Under the pieces are notes generated by a model. The model was given only the letters and a program-made list of their open reading frames with translations. It did not search any database and was not told where the DNA came from. 64,000 nucleotides of DNA from Streptomyces sp. STR69 (GTDB taxonomy: Bacteria; Actinomycetota; Actinomycetes; Streptomycetales; Streptomycetaceae). Shown in pieces: positions 17,643-27,114 of this stretch (its first letter is position 1; every line of letters starts with the position of its first letter). The position numbers were made by a program, and so were the translations under genes. The stretch lies in assembly GCF_024519455.1 (NCBI RefSeq), contig NZ_JALJRY010000014.1, forward strand, positions 214,212 through 278,211, read 5' to 3'.

Positions 17643-19316
17643 ATGGATGCGGACGTCATCGTCGTCGGAGCCGGTCTGGCCGGTCTGGTCGCGGCCCATG
17701 AACTGACCAGCCAGGGACGCCGGGTCGCGCTCGTCGACCAGGAGAACGCCGCCAACCTCGGCGGGCAGGCGTTCTGGTCCTTCGGCGGGCTGTTCCTCGT
17801 CGACTCGCCGGAACAGCGCCGCCTCGGCATCAAGGACTCCTTCGACCTGGCCTGGAACGACTGGCAGGGCAGCGCCGGCTTCGACCGCGTCGACGACGAG
17901 GACTCGTGGGCGGTGCGCTGGGCGCGCGCCTACGTGGAGTTCGCGGCCGGCGAGAAGCGGACCTGGCTCGACGGGCACGGCATCAAGCTGCTGCCCACCG
18001 TCGGCTGGGCGGAACGCGGCGACCTGCGCGCCCACGGACACGGCAACTCCGTCCCGCGCTTCCACGTCACCTGGGGCACCGGCACCGGAGTCGTCGAACC
18101 CTTCGTGAACTACGCCAGGCAGGCCGCCCGCGACGGGCTCCTCACCTTCTACTACCGCCACCAGGTGGACGAGTTGGTCGTCGCGGAGGGCGAGGCGCGC
18201 GGCGTTCGCGGCACCGTCCTCGCCGAGGACGACTCGCCGCGCGGTGTCTCCTCCAGCCGCGAGGCCATCGGCGAGTTCGAACTCACCGCGCAGGCCGTCG
18301 TCGTCACCACCGGCGGCATCGGCGCCAACCACGACATCGTCCGCCGCTACTGGCCCGAACGCCTCGGCACCCCGCCCACCGAGATGGTCACCGGCGTCCC
18401 CGCCTACGTCGACGGCCGGATGCTCGACATCAGCGCCGAAGCGGGCGCACGCCTGGTCAACCGCGACCGCATGTGGCACTACACCGAGGGCCTGCAGAAC
18501 TGGAACCCGGTCTGGCCCGGCCACGGCATCCGCATCCTGCCCGGCCCGTCCTCCCTCTGGTTCGACGCCCTCGGCCGCCGCCTGCCCGACCCGTGCCTGC
18601 CGGGTTACGACACCCTCAACACCCTCAAGTACCTGCGGACGACAGCGGACTTGGCGGAGCACGACCACTCCTGGTTCATCCTCACCCAGAAGATCATCGA
18701 GAAGGAGTTCGCGCTGTCGGGCTCCGAGCAGAACCCCGACATCACCGCCAAGGACAAGAAGGCGGTCCTGCGCGACCGGCTGCTCGGCAAGGGCGCGCCC
18801 GGCCCGGTGGACGCCTTCCTGCGCAAGGGTGCGGACTTCGTGACCGCCGGCAACCTGGAGCAACTGGTGGAGAAAATGAACCAGTTGACCGACAAGCCGC
18901 TCCTGGACGCGGCCGTGGTGCGGCGCCAGATCGAGGCCCGCGACCTCCAGATGGCCAACCCGTACAGCAAGGACTCCCAGATCCAGGGCATCCGCAACGC
19001 CCGCCGCTACATCGGCGACCGCCTGGGCCGCGTGGCCACCCCGCACCGCATCCTCGACCCGGCCGCAGGCCCCCTCATCGGCGTCAAGCTGCACGTCCTG
19101 ACCCGCAAGACCCTCGGCGGGATCCAGACCGACCTCGACTCCCGGGCCCTCGGCGCCGACGGAACGCCGATCGGCGGACTCTACGCGGCGGGGGAGGTGG
19201 CCGGCTTCGGCGGCGGTGGCGTGCACGGGTACAACGCCCTCGAAGGCACCTTCCTCGGCGGCTGCCTCTTCTCCGGGCGCGCGGCGGGCCGCGCGGCGGC
19301 CAAGCAGACCGCCTGA
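17643..19316 (+). CDS. FAD-binding dehydrogenase (3-ketosteroid dehydrogenase/fumarate reductase-like)
   Basis: A 557-residue flavoprotein. The ATG at 17643 puts the dinucleotide motif VIVVGAGLAGLVAAHEL at the very N-terminus; an in-frame ATG at 17622 overlaps the tetR stop and is the alternative. The protein carries GGQAFWSFGGLF, VVVTTGGIGANHDIVRRYW, and a C-terminal FAD/active-site block LYAAGEVAGFGGGGVHGYNALEG, the arrangement of the succinate dehydrogenase/KstD flavoprotein family. Such proteins in Streptomyces are annotated FAD-binding dehydrogenase and oxidise C-C bonds next to carbonyls. It is co-operonic with a TetR regulator. The exact substrate is unknown. Confidence 0.9.
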   Translation: MDADVIVVGAGLAGLVAAHELTSQGRRVALVDQENAANLGGQAFWSFGGLFLVDSPEQRRLGIKDSFDLAWNDWQGSAGFDRVDDEDSWAVRWARAYVEFAAGEKRTWLDGHGIKLLPTVGWAERGDLRAHGHGNSVPRFHVTWGTGTGVVEPFVNYARQAARDGLLTFYYRHQVDELVVAEGEARGVRGTVLAEDDSPRGVSSSREAIGEFELTAQAVVVTTGGIGANHDIVRRYWPERLGTPPTEMVTGVPAYVDGRMLDISAEAGARLVNRDRMWHYTEGLQNWNPVWPGHGIRILPGPSSLWFDALGRRLPDPCLPGYDTLNTLKYLRTTADLAEHDHSWFILTQKIIEKEFALSGSEQNPDITAKDKKAVLRDRLLGKGAPGPVDAFLRKGADFVTAGNLEQLVEKMNQLTDKPLLDAAVVRRQIEARDLQMANPYSKDSQIQGIRNARRYIGDRLGRVATPHRILDPAAGPLIGVKLHVLTRKTLGGIQTDLDSRALGADGTPIGGLYAAGEVAGFGGGGVHGYNALEGTFLGGCLFSGRAAGRAAAKQTA

Positions 19317-19327
19317 CCGGACACCAC

Positions 19328-19360
19328 GGCCCGCCTCCTCAGCTGCCGAGGAGGCGGGCC
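19328..19360. terminator. Bidirectional hairpin terminator
   Basis: A perfect 13-bp stem (GGCCCGCCTCCTC with GAGGAGGCGGGCC) and a 7-base loop lie between the convergent FAD dehydrogenase and DUF488 genes. The right arm overlaps the last codons of the DUF488 gene. Confidence 0.7.
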
Positions 19361-19689
19361 AGCACCGCCGCGTGACTCTCCTGCGGCGACTTGACCGCCG
19401 TCAGTAGGGTCACCGGGCCCATACGGACCAAGTTCCCCAAGGTGTGCAGGAGTTGAGCCGCCTCGGGATCGGCGAGTTCCGCCTCGTAGCGACTGGTGAA
19501 CTCCTCGTACGACCCCTCACCCGCGTGGTACCAGCGGCGCAGTTCGTTCGACGGGGTGAGGGCCTTGGGCCACTCGTCGACGCGGGCCGCGTCCTTGGAC
19601 AGGCCGCGCGGCCACAGCCGGTCGACCAGGACGCGGACGCCGTCCTCCGGCTCGGGCGGATCGTAGACACGGCGCACGCGTACGGTCAC
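19339..19689 (-). CDS. DUF488 family protein
   Basis: A 116-residue protein with the family pattern RVYDPPEPEDGVRVLVDRLWPRGLSK, a central SNELRRWYHAGEG, and TLLTAVKSPQESHAAVL. DUF488 proteins are small, soluble and of unknown biochemical role; the short branch to which this belongs is usual in bacteria. The start is GTG. It stands alone, converging on the FAD dehydrogenase, with a terminator hairpin overlapping its end. Confidence 0.85.
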   Translation of the reverse strand: MTVRVRRVYDPPEPEDGVRVLVDRLWPRGLSKDAARVDEWPKALTPSNELRRWYHAGEGSYEEFTSRYEAELADPEAAQLLHTLGNLVRMGPVTLLTAVKSPQESHAAVLARLLGS

Positions 19690-20014
19690 GGGCGGGGCTC
19701 CCTCGGGTGGCGGTGGTGCCGTGAGCCTACGTCCGGGCGGGCACGGTTCGCGCAGCCGCTCGCCGGTGGAACGGAAGTCGCCGAGGGCGGCTGGGCAGCC
19801 GTCGTGAAGGAAACGGAAGGTCTTGCCGACCGGTCCGCACGCCCGGAAGCGGAGAGCCGTGACAGGAGTGGGGTGTGTCGACTCCGGTGGGGGATGGGCT
19901 GATGGTCCTCACTGACGCCCGCTGGGCCCAAGCGGCGTGGGCTGCGCTAGGGCGACGCTGGCGTTGTCGACGGAGTGAATCGCAACAGATCGTAAATAGC
20001 GGGAGGAAACGGCC
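19690..20014. other. Intergenic region upstream of the CBS-BON gene
   Basis: This 325-base stretch between divergent DUF488 and CBS-BON genes shows no coding signal. It must hold both promoters. The only motif of note is GGGCTGATGGTCCT at 19896-19909, a degenerate match to the DevR/OsdR box frame, and a GGGAGGAAA ribosome site just before the CBS start. Confidence 0.5.
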
Positions 20015-20675
20015 ATGGGTGATTTCAGGGTCAAGGAAGTCATGACCCGCGAGGTCGTGCGCGCCCGCCGCGACACACCGTTCAAGGAAGTCGCCCGGCT
20101 GCTGGCGGAGCACCGCATCAGCGGACTGCCGGTGGTGGACGACCAGGAGAAGGTCGTCGGGGTGATCTCCGAGACCGACCTGCTCTACCACCAGGTTCGG
20201 CAGGATCCGGACCGCCGGCACAGGCGTTTCCACGTGCCACGGCCGAACCGTTCCGCGCGCTCGGCCGCGGCCAAGGCCTGGGCCAGGACCGCGGAGCAGC
20301 TCATGACACGACCCGCGTTCATCGTCGCCCCGGAGCAGCACGTGACGGACGCCGCTTCGATGATGGATCTGCACCATGTGGCGCGGCTGCCCGTGGTGGA
20401 CGACGAGGACCGTCTGGTCGGCATCGTCACCAGGGGCAACCTGTTGAAGCTCTTCCTGCGCCCGGACGCGGAGATCGGCCGGGACGTCGTCGACCGGCTG
20501 GTCCGGGGGATCGACTGTCCCCGGTACGAGGTGGACGCCGCTGTCGCCGACGGGGTGGTGACGCTGCGGGGACACCTGGCGCGACGCGGCGACGCCCGGC
20601 TCGCGGCGCGGATCGCCGGACAGGTGGACGGCGTCGTCGCGATCACGGACCACCTCACCTACGACTCGGACGGGC

Positions 20676-20686
<11 letters not shown>
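20015..20686 (+). CDS. CBS-domain pair protein with C-terminal BON domain
   Basis: A 223-residue protein. CBS1 (about residues 7-62) reads VMTREVVRARRDTPFKEVA with GLPVVDDQEKVVGVIS. CBS2 (about 97-150) reads LMTRPAFIVAPEQHVTDAA with RLPVVDDEDRLVGIVTRGN. A BON domain follows (about 155-215; VADGVVTLRGHLARRGDARL). CBS pairs bind adenine nucleotides and sense energy state; BON domains often contact membranes or small ligands. In mycobacteria a CBS-pair protein (Rv2626c) is among the strongest hypoxia-induced proteins. Its last 11 bases overlap the convergent ABC ATPase gene. Confidence 0.9.
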
Positions 20687-21923
<1,237 letters not shown>

Positions 21924-21979
21924 GATCTTCTCCTCCCCTGAACGTCTCCCCCAGACCCAGGCTGGAACGGGAGTCGGCA

Positions 21980-22738
21980 GTGCGGCAGGACCCGGACGAC
22001 CCCTCCGTGGTGCCGGTCGGCCCATTGGCCACGGCCGAGTACCGCACAAGGCTTGGACCGACGGACGCGGAAGGGGGGGGAGGGGAGGAGATGTTCCGGT
22101 CCCGGGTGGGGCCCTCCAGGCCCGGACACCCGAACACCGACACGGTGCCGCTGATCCCGGCGGCCCACCCGGCCACGGGGGAGGACGGCTCCGACCCCGT
22201 CTTCGTCGACTCCAGCGGACGCCGTGGTCGGCGCATCCGGCGCGTCGCCTATACGGCCGCCGCGCTGTGTGCCGCGTACACCGGCGTACTCGCGCTCAGC
22301 TTCATGGGCGCGACGCCGTTCGCCCCACGCACCGTACTGCCCGTACCGGGGCTGCCCTCCGACAAGCCCGGTACCGTGACCGAGACCCCGCGCGGCGATC
22401 TGCCGGCCGAGTCCGTGGCCCCGTCCTCCGGCGGCGTGTCGGTGTCCCCGTCCGCGCTTCCCGGACCGACGGCCCTGCCCACGGACCCGCCCTCGGGCGG
22501 CAGCCCCTCCGCCCCGGCGACGGGCCCCGTCACCTCACCCGCGCCCACGGCGAGTTCCTCACCGACCGGCTCTTCGCCCACGACCGGCCCGACGGGCTCC
22601 GGCAGTCCGTCCGGCACCGGTCCCACGGCTTCGGGCGGGACGTCGACTGCCACCTCCGGGAGTTCAGGCGGCACGCCCAGCGGCTCGCCGGACGACGGGG
22701 AGTCACCCGGCATCTCCACTGTCCCTGCGGGGACTTGA
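21980..22738 (+). CDS. Membrane-anchored protein with Ser/Pro/Gly/Thr-rich outer region
   Basis: A 252-residue protein I cannot assign to a named family. The N-terminal 85 residues are charged and cytoplasmic, ending RRGRRIRRV. One hydrophobic segment follows (about 88-108, AYTAAALCAAYTGVLALSFM), and the remaining 140 residues are low-complexity Pro/Ser/Thr/Gly, presumably outside the membrane in a wall-spanning stalk. Its stop shares one base with the start of the large deacetylase/glycosyltransferase gene, so the two are coupled and it may be the accessory subunit of that polysaccharide machine, comparable to the two-gene mat loci. That is inference from context. Confidence 0.72.
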   Translation: MRQDPDDPSVVPVGPLATAEYRTRLGPTDAEGGGGEEMFRSRVGPSRPGHPNTDTVPLIPAAHPATGEDGSDPVFVDSSGRRGRRIRRVAYTAAALCAAYTGVLALSFMGATPFAPRTVLPVPGLPSDKPGTVTETPRGDLPAESVAPSSGGVSVSPSALPGPTALPTDPPSGGSPSAPATGPVTSPAPTASSSPTGSSPTTGPTGSGSPSGTGPTASGGTSTATSGSSGGTPSGSPDDGESPGISTVPAGT

Positions 22739-25700
22739 TGAGCGCGCGGCAGCCGGGGCTCACCACCGGCACACGAGGGAGTCGCCGCGGCACCGCCTCC
22801 CGCCCGCGGATCGTGTCGCTGCTCGTGGTCCTGGCCGTGATGACGGGCGTCCTGCTGCTGAACGGCTACACGCACGGCGAGTTCGCCGCCGACCACCGGG
22901 TGCACCCGCCGGTGGCGGCCGACCGGGTGCCGGCGAAGGTGCTCCACGGCGGCCCCGTGATCGACACCACCGGCTCCGTCACGCGCAGCCACCGGATGCC
23001 GGACCGGACCGTCGCCCTGACCTTCGACGACGGCCCCGACCCGACCTGGACCCCGAAGATCCTGGACGTGCTCGACCACTACGGCGTCAGGGGCACCTTC
23101 TTCGTGACCGGCGCGGCGACCGCCCGCGAACCCGGCCTCGTACGCCGGATGGTGACCTCCGGACAGGAGGTCGGCGTGCACACCTTCACCCACCCCGACC
23201 TCGTGTACCAGTCGGGTTCCCGCACGGACCGCGAACTGGCCCAGACCCAGCTCGCGTTGGCGGGAGCGGCCGGTATCCACAGCTCGCTCGTCCGCCCGCC
23301 CTACTCGGCCCACGCGGCGGACCTGGACGACCTCTCCTGGTCCGTGGTCCGGCAGTTGGGCGCGAAGGGGTACATCACCGCCCTCGTCGACATCGACACC
23401 GAGGACTGGCGCCGGCCCGGCGCGACCGACATCGCGGACAGCGTCACAGGGAGGCTGAACGGGCAGGGTGCCGTAGTACTGCTGCACGACGCCGGCGGCG
23501 ACCGCTCCCGGACCGTCCGCGCCCTGGACACCCTGATACCCGAACTCCTCGGCCGGGGCTACCGGTTCACCACCGTCACCGGCGGGCTGGGCGCGGGCAG
23601 CGCCCATCACCCGGTCTCCGGCGCGGAGTTGTGGAGCGGCCGGGTCTTCGTGACGGCCGTGGCCGTCGGCGAGTGGCTCGTGCCCGCGCTGGCAACGCTG
23701 ATGGCCCTGGTGGGCGGCCTGATGCTGCTGCGCTTCGCGGCCATGCTGGTGTTCGCCCGCCGCCACGCCCGGCGGCGCCGCGATCCGGGCTTCTCCTGGG
23801 GGCCGGAGATCACCGAACCCGTGAGCGTGGTGATCCCCGCCTACAACGAGCGGAAGTGCATAGCCCACACCGTGCAGTCCGTGGTCAAGAGCGAGCACCC
23901 CGTCGAGGTCGTCGTGGTCGACGACGGTTCCACGGACGGCACGGCCGAGACGGTGGAGGCACTCGCGCTGCCCGGCGTCACCGTCGTACGACAGGCCAAC
24001 CGCGGCAAGTCGGCCGCGCTCAACACAGGTGTGGCCAGGGCCTCGTACCCGCTGATCGTGATGATGGACGGCGACACCGTCTTCGAGCCGGACACCGTGC
24101 ACCGGCTGGTGCAGCCCTTCGCCGACCGGCGGGTGGGGGCGGTGGCCGGCAACACCAAGGTCGGCAACCGGGGTAGCCTGCTGGGCACTTGGCAGCATCT
24201 CGAATACGTGATGGGCCTCAACCTCGACCGCCGCATGTACGACGAGCTCGGCTGCATCCCCACGGTACCGGGGGCCGTCGGCGCGTTCCGGCGCACCGCA
24301 CTGAGCCACGTCGGCGGCCTGAGCGACGACACCCTCGCCGAGGACACCGACCTCACCATGGCGCTGCACCGGGGCGGTTGGCACGTGGTGTACGAGGAGG
24401 GTGCCCGCGCCTGGACCGAAGCGCCCGTGACCGTCGGCCAGTTGTGGCGCCAGCGTTACCGGTGGAGCTACGGCACCCTCCAGTCGATGTGGAAGCACCG
24501 TCACGCGGTCGTCGAACGGGGGCACGCGGGACACTTCGGCCGCTACGGACTCGCACTGGTCGTGCTGTTCACCGTGCTCACCCCGCTGCTTGCTCCCCTC
24601 ATCGACCTGTTCCTCCTGTACGGACTCCTCTTCCAGGACCCGGTGCGCACCGTGGCCGCCTGGGGCGCGCTGCTCACCGTACAACTGCTGTGCGCGGCCT
24701 ACGCGTTGCGGCTCGACGGCGAGAAGCGGCGGGCGCTGTGGGCGCTGCCGTTGCAACAGCTCTTCTACCGGCAGTTCCTCTACGCGGTGCTCCTCCAGTC
24801 GTGCACCACGGCGCTCACCGGCGTCCGGCTGCGCTGGCACAAGCTGCGCCGCACGGGTCAGGTGAGGGCGCCGGGGCCGCCGACACGGGCAGTGGCATCG
24901 ACGGCCACCGCCACAACGGCCGCCCCACCGGCGGCGGTTCGCAAGAACGGCGGCCGGAACCTGTATCTGGACTTCCTGCGCGCCGTGGCCCTGGTCCGCG
25001 TGGTGACCTACCACACCTTCAACTGGGCCTGGCTGACCCTGGCGTTCCCGGCCATGGGCGTCATGTTCGCGCTGGCCGGCTCGTTGATGGCCCGTTCGCT
25101 CGACCGTCATGACCGGACCCCGGCGGCGGTGGTGCGGGCGCGCATGCGACGACTGCTGCCGCCGGTGTGGCTGTTCGGCCTCGTCATGGTCGTCGCGATG
25201 CTGCTGACGGGCTGGCGGCCGGACGAGGGCGGCGGCGGGCATGCGGCCGGGTGGGCGCGGATGGCTCTCTGGATCGTGCCGGTGAGCGAGCCGCCCTTCG
25301 CCCACACCGACTGGGCCTGGCAGATCGTCGCCCCGCTCTGGTACATCCGCGCCTACCTCCTGTTCGTGATCCTCTCGCCGCTGCTGCTGCGGGCGTTCCG
25401 CAAAGCGCCCTGGACAGTCGTGGCGACCGCGCTGGGCCTGGCGGTGCTGGCGCAGAGCGAGCTGCTGCCGTTGCCGGCCCGGGTCGAGGAGCCGTTCACC
25501 GACCTGGCCACGTTCGCCGCCTGCTGGCTGCTGGGCTTCGCCCACCACGACGGGCTCGTACGGCGGTTGCCCGCGGCCCGGGTGTGGGTGGTGGCCGCGG
25601 CCGTCATGGCGGTGGGCGGCTGGTTCGCGCTGGCGCACCGGACCGAGGAGGGATACGACCTCGGCTCGATCCCGCTCGGACAGGCCTTCTGGTCCTTCGG

Positions 25701-26040
25701 CTTCGTCCTGTTGCTCCTGCGGCTCGGCCCGCAGAGCGACCGCTGGGTGCGGCGTCACCGGTCGCTGCACGACACCGTGGTGCTGCTCAACGCCCGCGCC
25801 GTCACGGTCTATCTGTGGCACGAGGTGGCGCTGGTCGTCGGAGTGGTGCTCATCGACCGCATGTGGCGGATCCCCGCGCTGGAGAACTCCCTGCCGCTCG
25901 GCGCCACTTGGTTCCTGTATCTCGCCGCCTGGCCCCTCATCGCCGTGGCCGTACTGCTGGTCGGGTGGGCGGAGGACCGGGCGGCGAAACGTCCGGCACG
26001 ACTGTGGCCACGGCCGGTTCGGCAGACCGAAGGGGCGTGA
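22738..26040 (+). CDS. Trifunctional polysaccharide deacetylase - GT2 glycosyltransferase - acyltransferase
   Basis: An 1100-residue membrane protein with three enzymatic parts. After an N-terminal TM (about 25-42), a NodB-type polysaccharide deacetylase (about 90-290) shows TFDDGPDPTW, HTFTHPDL and RPPYS. TM segments at about 300-340 lead into a processive GT2 domain with VVDDGSTDGT, MMDGDT, EDTD and QRYRW (the QxxRW motif), followed by more TMs. The last about 360 residues are an acyltransferase-3 domain (NLYLDFLRAVALVRVVTYH, many TMs). The deacetylase-GT2 pairing matches MatB-like synthases of poly-N-acetylglucosamine in Streptomyces and PgaB/PgaC; the fused acyltransferase suggests O-acylation of the product. 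An upstream frame extension to 21877 is antiphase to the preceding gene and was rejected. Confidence 0.9.
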   Translation: MSARQPGLTTGTRGSRRGTASRPRIVSLLVVLAVMTGVLLLNGYTHGEFAADHRVHPPVAADRVPAKVLHGGPVIDTTGSVTRSHRMPDRTVALTFDDGPDPTWTPKILDVLDHYGVRGTFFVTGAATAREPGLVRRMVTSGQEVGVHTFTHPDLVYQSGSRTDRELAQTQLALAGAAGIHSSLVRPPYSAHAADLDDLSWSVVRQLGAKGYITALVDIDTEDWRRPGATDIADSVTGRLNGQGAVVLLHDAGGDRSRTVRALDTLIPELLGRGYRFTTVTGGLGAGSAHHPVSGAELWSGRVFVTAVAVGEWLVPALATLMALVGGLMLLRFAAMLVFARRHARRRRDPGFSWGPEITEPVSVVIPAYNERKCIAHTVQSVVKSEHPVEVVVVDDGSTDGTAETVEALALPGVTVVRQANRGKSAALNTGVARASYPLIVMMDGDTVFEPDTVHRLVQPFADRRVGAVAGNTKVGNRGSLLGTWQHLEYVMGLNLDRRMYDELGCIPTVPGAVGAFRRTALSHVGGLSDDTLAEDTDLTMALHRGGWHVVYEEGARAWTEAPVTVGQLWRQRYRWSYGTLQSMWKHRHAVVERGHAGHFGRYGLALVVLFTVLTPLLAPLIDLFLLYGLLFQDPVRTVAAWGALLTVQLLCAAYALRLDGEKRRALWALPLQQLFYRQFLYAVLLQSCTTALTGVRLRWHKLRRTGQVRAPGPPTRAVASTATATTAAPPAAVRKNGGRNLYLDFLRAVALVRVVTYHTFNWAWLTLAFPAMGVMFALAGSLMARSLDRHDRTPAAVVRARMRRLLPPVWLFGLVMVVAMLLTGWRPDEGGGGHAAGWARMALWIVPVSEPPFAHTDWAWQIVAPLWYIRAYLLFVILSPLLLRAFRKAPWTVVATALGLAVLAQSELLPLPARVEEPFTDLATFAACWLLGFAHHDGLVRRLPAARVWVVAAAVMAVGGWFALAHRTEEGYDLGSIPLGQAFWSFGFVLLLLRLGPQSDRWVRRHRSLHDTVVLLNARAVTVYLWHEVALVVGVVLIDRMWRIPALENSLPLGATWFLYLAAWPLIAVAVLLVGWAEDRAAKRPARLWPRPVRQTEGA

Positions 26041-26112
26041 GGCGGGGGACGGGGTTGTCCGCCCGCGGACGGACGTGCAGGTGCACTCCTCCCCCTGGAT
26101 CCTCGGGGGAAG

Positions 26113-26149
26113 GTGCCCGCACGGCGCGGTCGGTCGTACCGGCGGGCAC
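26113..26149 (+). terminator. Hairpin after the polysaccharide operon
   Basis: GTGCCCGC pairs with GCGGGCAC, extended by CGG/CCG past a one-base bulge, 72 bases after the stop. There is no T tract. It probably ends the two-gene polysaccharide transcript. Confidence 0.45.
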
Positions 26150-26282
26150 GCATCCACCCGCTCCCGCGCAAGGCGGATGCCGTCCCGATGGACCGACCCA
26201 CCGGGGCGTTCCCGGCGCGGGGCGTCGGGGGGAGCTGCCTCCGCGCCACTTTCAGTGTCCGTCGCGGATCTGTGGGGAAGGC

Positions 26283-26317
26283 GTGCCGAACGGCTCCTGT
26301 CGGGGGCCGTTCGGCTG
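26283..26317. promoter_or_regulatory. Paired GCCGAACGGC / GCCGTTCGGC boxes
   Basis: Two DevR/OsdR-like boxes, GTGCCGAACGGCTC and GGGCCGTTCGGCTG, start 21 bases apart. Because their 10-bp cores are inverted copies they also form a hairpin that could end transcription of the DUF1876 gene (stop at 26347). They lie downstream of that gene, with no gene starting to the left or right, so the regulatory reading needs a lost gene; the terminator reading does not. Confidence 0.45.
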
Positions 26318-26346
26318 GTTCCGGCGGCCCGTGGCGCGGCAGGCCG

Positions 26347-26604
26347 TCACGGCTCGGCAGGGCCGGCCAGCGCCACGAAGTCGTCGGAGTAGACGTCGTG
26401 GAGCCGAATGGCGAGGTCCTCCAGGGCGCGGCTGGCGGCGAGCTCGTCACCGATCTCCGGAACGGCACGGTCCATCGGGTTGCGCCTGGCCACACCACGG
26501 CCGGTGATCGTCGACGTGTCCCGGGTGCGCAGGACGGCCCGTGCGTGAGTGTCGTCGCCGTCCTCGGTGATGTAGATCTGTACGGTCCACTGCTTGGCTT
26601 CCAT
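26347..26604 (-). CDS. DUF1876 domain protein (Rv1738/Rv2632c family)
   Basis: An 85-residue protein. The ATG was chosen at MEAKQWTVQIYITEDGDDT because GGGAG precedes it and the family begins there; a longer frame exists but is GC-rich filler. It has the alternating beta strands and helix of DUF1876 (VQIYITEDGDDTHARAVLR, ELAASRALEDLAIRL). The mycobacterial relative Rv1738 is a DosR-regulon protein whose fold resembles ribosome hibernation factors. A GGGCCGAACGGCCC box stands 134 bases upstream, linking this gene to the dormancy island. Confidence 0.87.
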   Translation of the reverse strand: MEAKQWTVQIYITEDGDDTHARAVLRTRDTSTITGRGVARRNPMDRAVPEIGDELAASRALEDLAIRLHDVYSDDFVALAGPAEP

Positions 26605-26737
26605 CGTGATCACTCCCGAGCGGAGGGGTACGAGGGCCGAGCGGGCAGACCCGCAGGGACCCGGAGCGGGACTGCGGGGGAGCGCGACGGCTTCTGCCTC
26701 CACTTCTCAGCCTGCGCCTGTCCACGGAGCCGGTCCA

Positions 26738-26751
26738 GGGCCGAACGGCCC
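26738..26751. promoter_or_regulatory. DevR/OsdR-like box upstream of the DUF1876 gene
   Basis: GGGCCGAACGGCCC has perfect 6-bp arms around AA and fits the GGGNC-NNNN-GNCCC frame of DevR-type sites. It lies between the DUF1876 gene on the minus strand and the USP remnant on the plus strand. Confidence 0.6.
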
Positions 26752-26938
26752 ACCGGGCAGGCATCGTCGTGCGTCTCGCGATCGGCCGCGACGACACGTG
26801 ACGGCCGGCCGGACCACGGCTCCCACTCGGAAGGGGCCCGAACGGCGCTCCCCCCGCCCGCATGAGCACACCCGGTCGGAGAGCAGGCCGCGACACGAGC
26901 GTGGACACGGACCGGCCGGGACGGGCACGGAGGGGACG

Positions 26939-27046
26939 ATGACGACACCGGCGTACGCACCGATCGTTGTCGTCGTCGATCCCGGCTCGTCCCACCGCCC
27001 GGCCGTGGCCTGGGGTGCCGACGAGGCGGACAGTGACAGGGCTTCC
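26939..27046 (+). pseudogene. Remnant of a universal stress protein gene (N-terminus only)
   Basis: An ATG with a strong ribosome site (GGAGGGGACG) opens a frame reading MTTPAYAPIVVVVDPGSS, then HRPAVAWGADEA, which matches the first strand and helix of UspA domains (VVGVDGS...A.EWAADEA). After about 35 codons the similarity stops and the frame runs antisense into the nitroreductase gene. I read it as the surviving 5' end of a deleted USP gene, not an active protein. Its promoter side holds the GGGCCGAACGGCCC box at 26738. The right boundary is approximate. Confidence 0.55.
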
Positions 27047-27114
27047 GGCCATGAGCTGATCGCGGATGTACGCTCGCACGAGTGTCGACCTCACTCTCCC
27101 AGGGAGGTGCCTCG

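Noticed and set aside
19896..19909. GGGCTGATGGTCCT before the CBS-BON gene as a DevR/OsdR box
   Set aside because: Two of the eight fixed positions fail, so it is not distinguishable from chance in this base composition, although the gene family would suit the regulon.
22249..26157. A 1302-codon open frame on the minus strand
   Set aside because: It is antisense to the polysaccharide synthase and results from high GC; its translation is Pro/Arg/Gly/His-rich with no domain.
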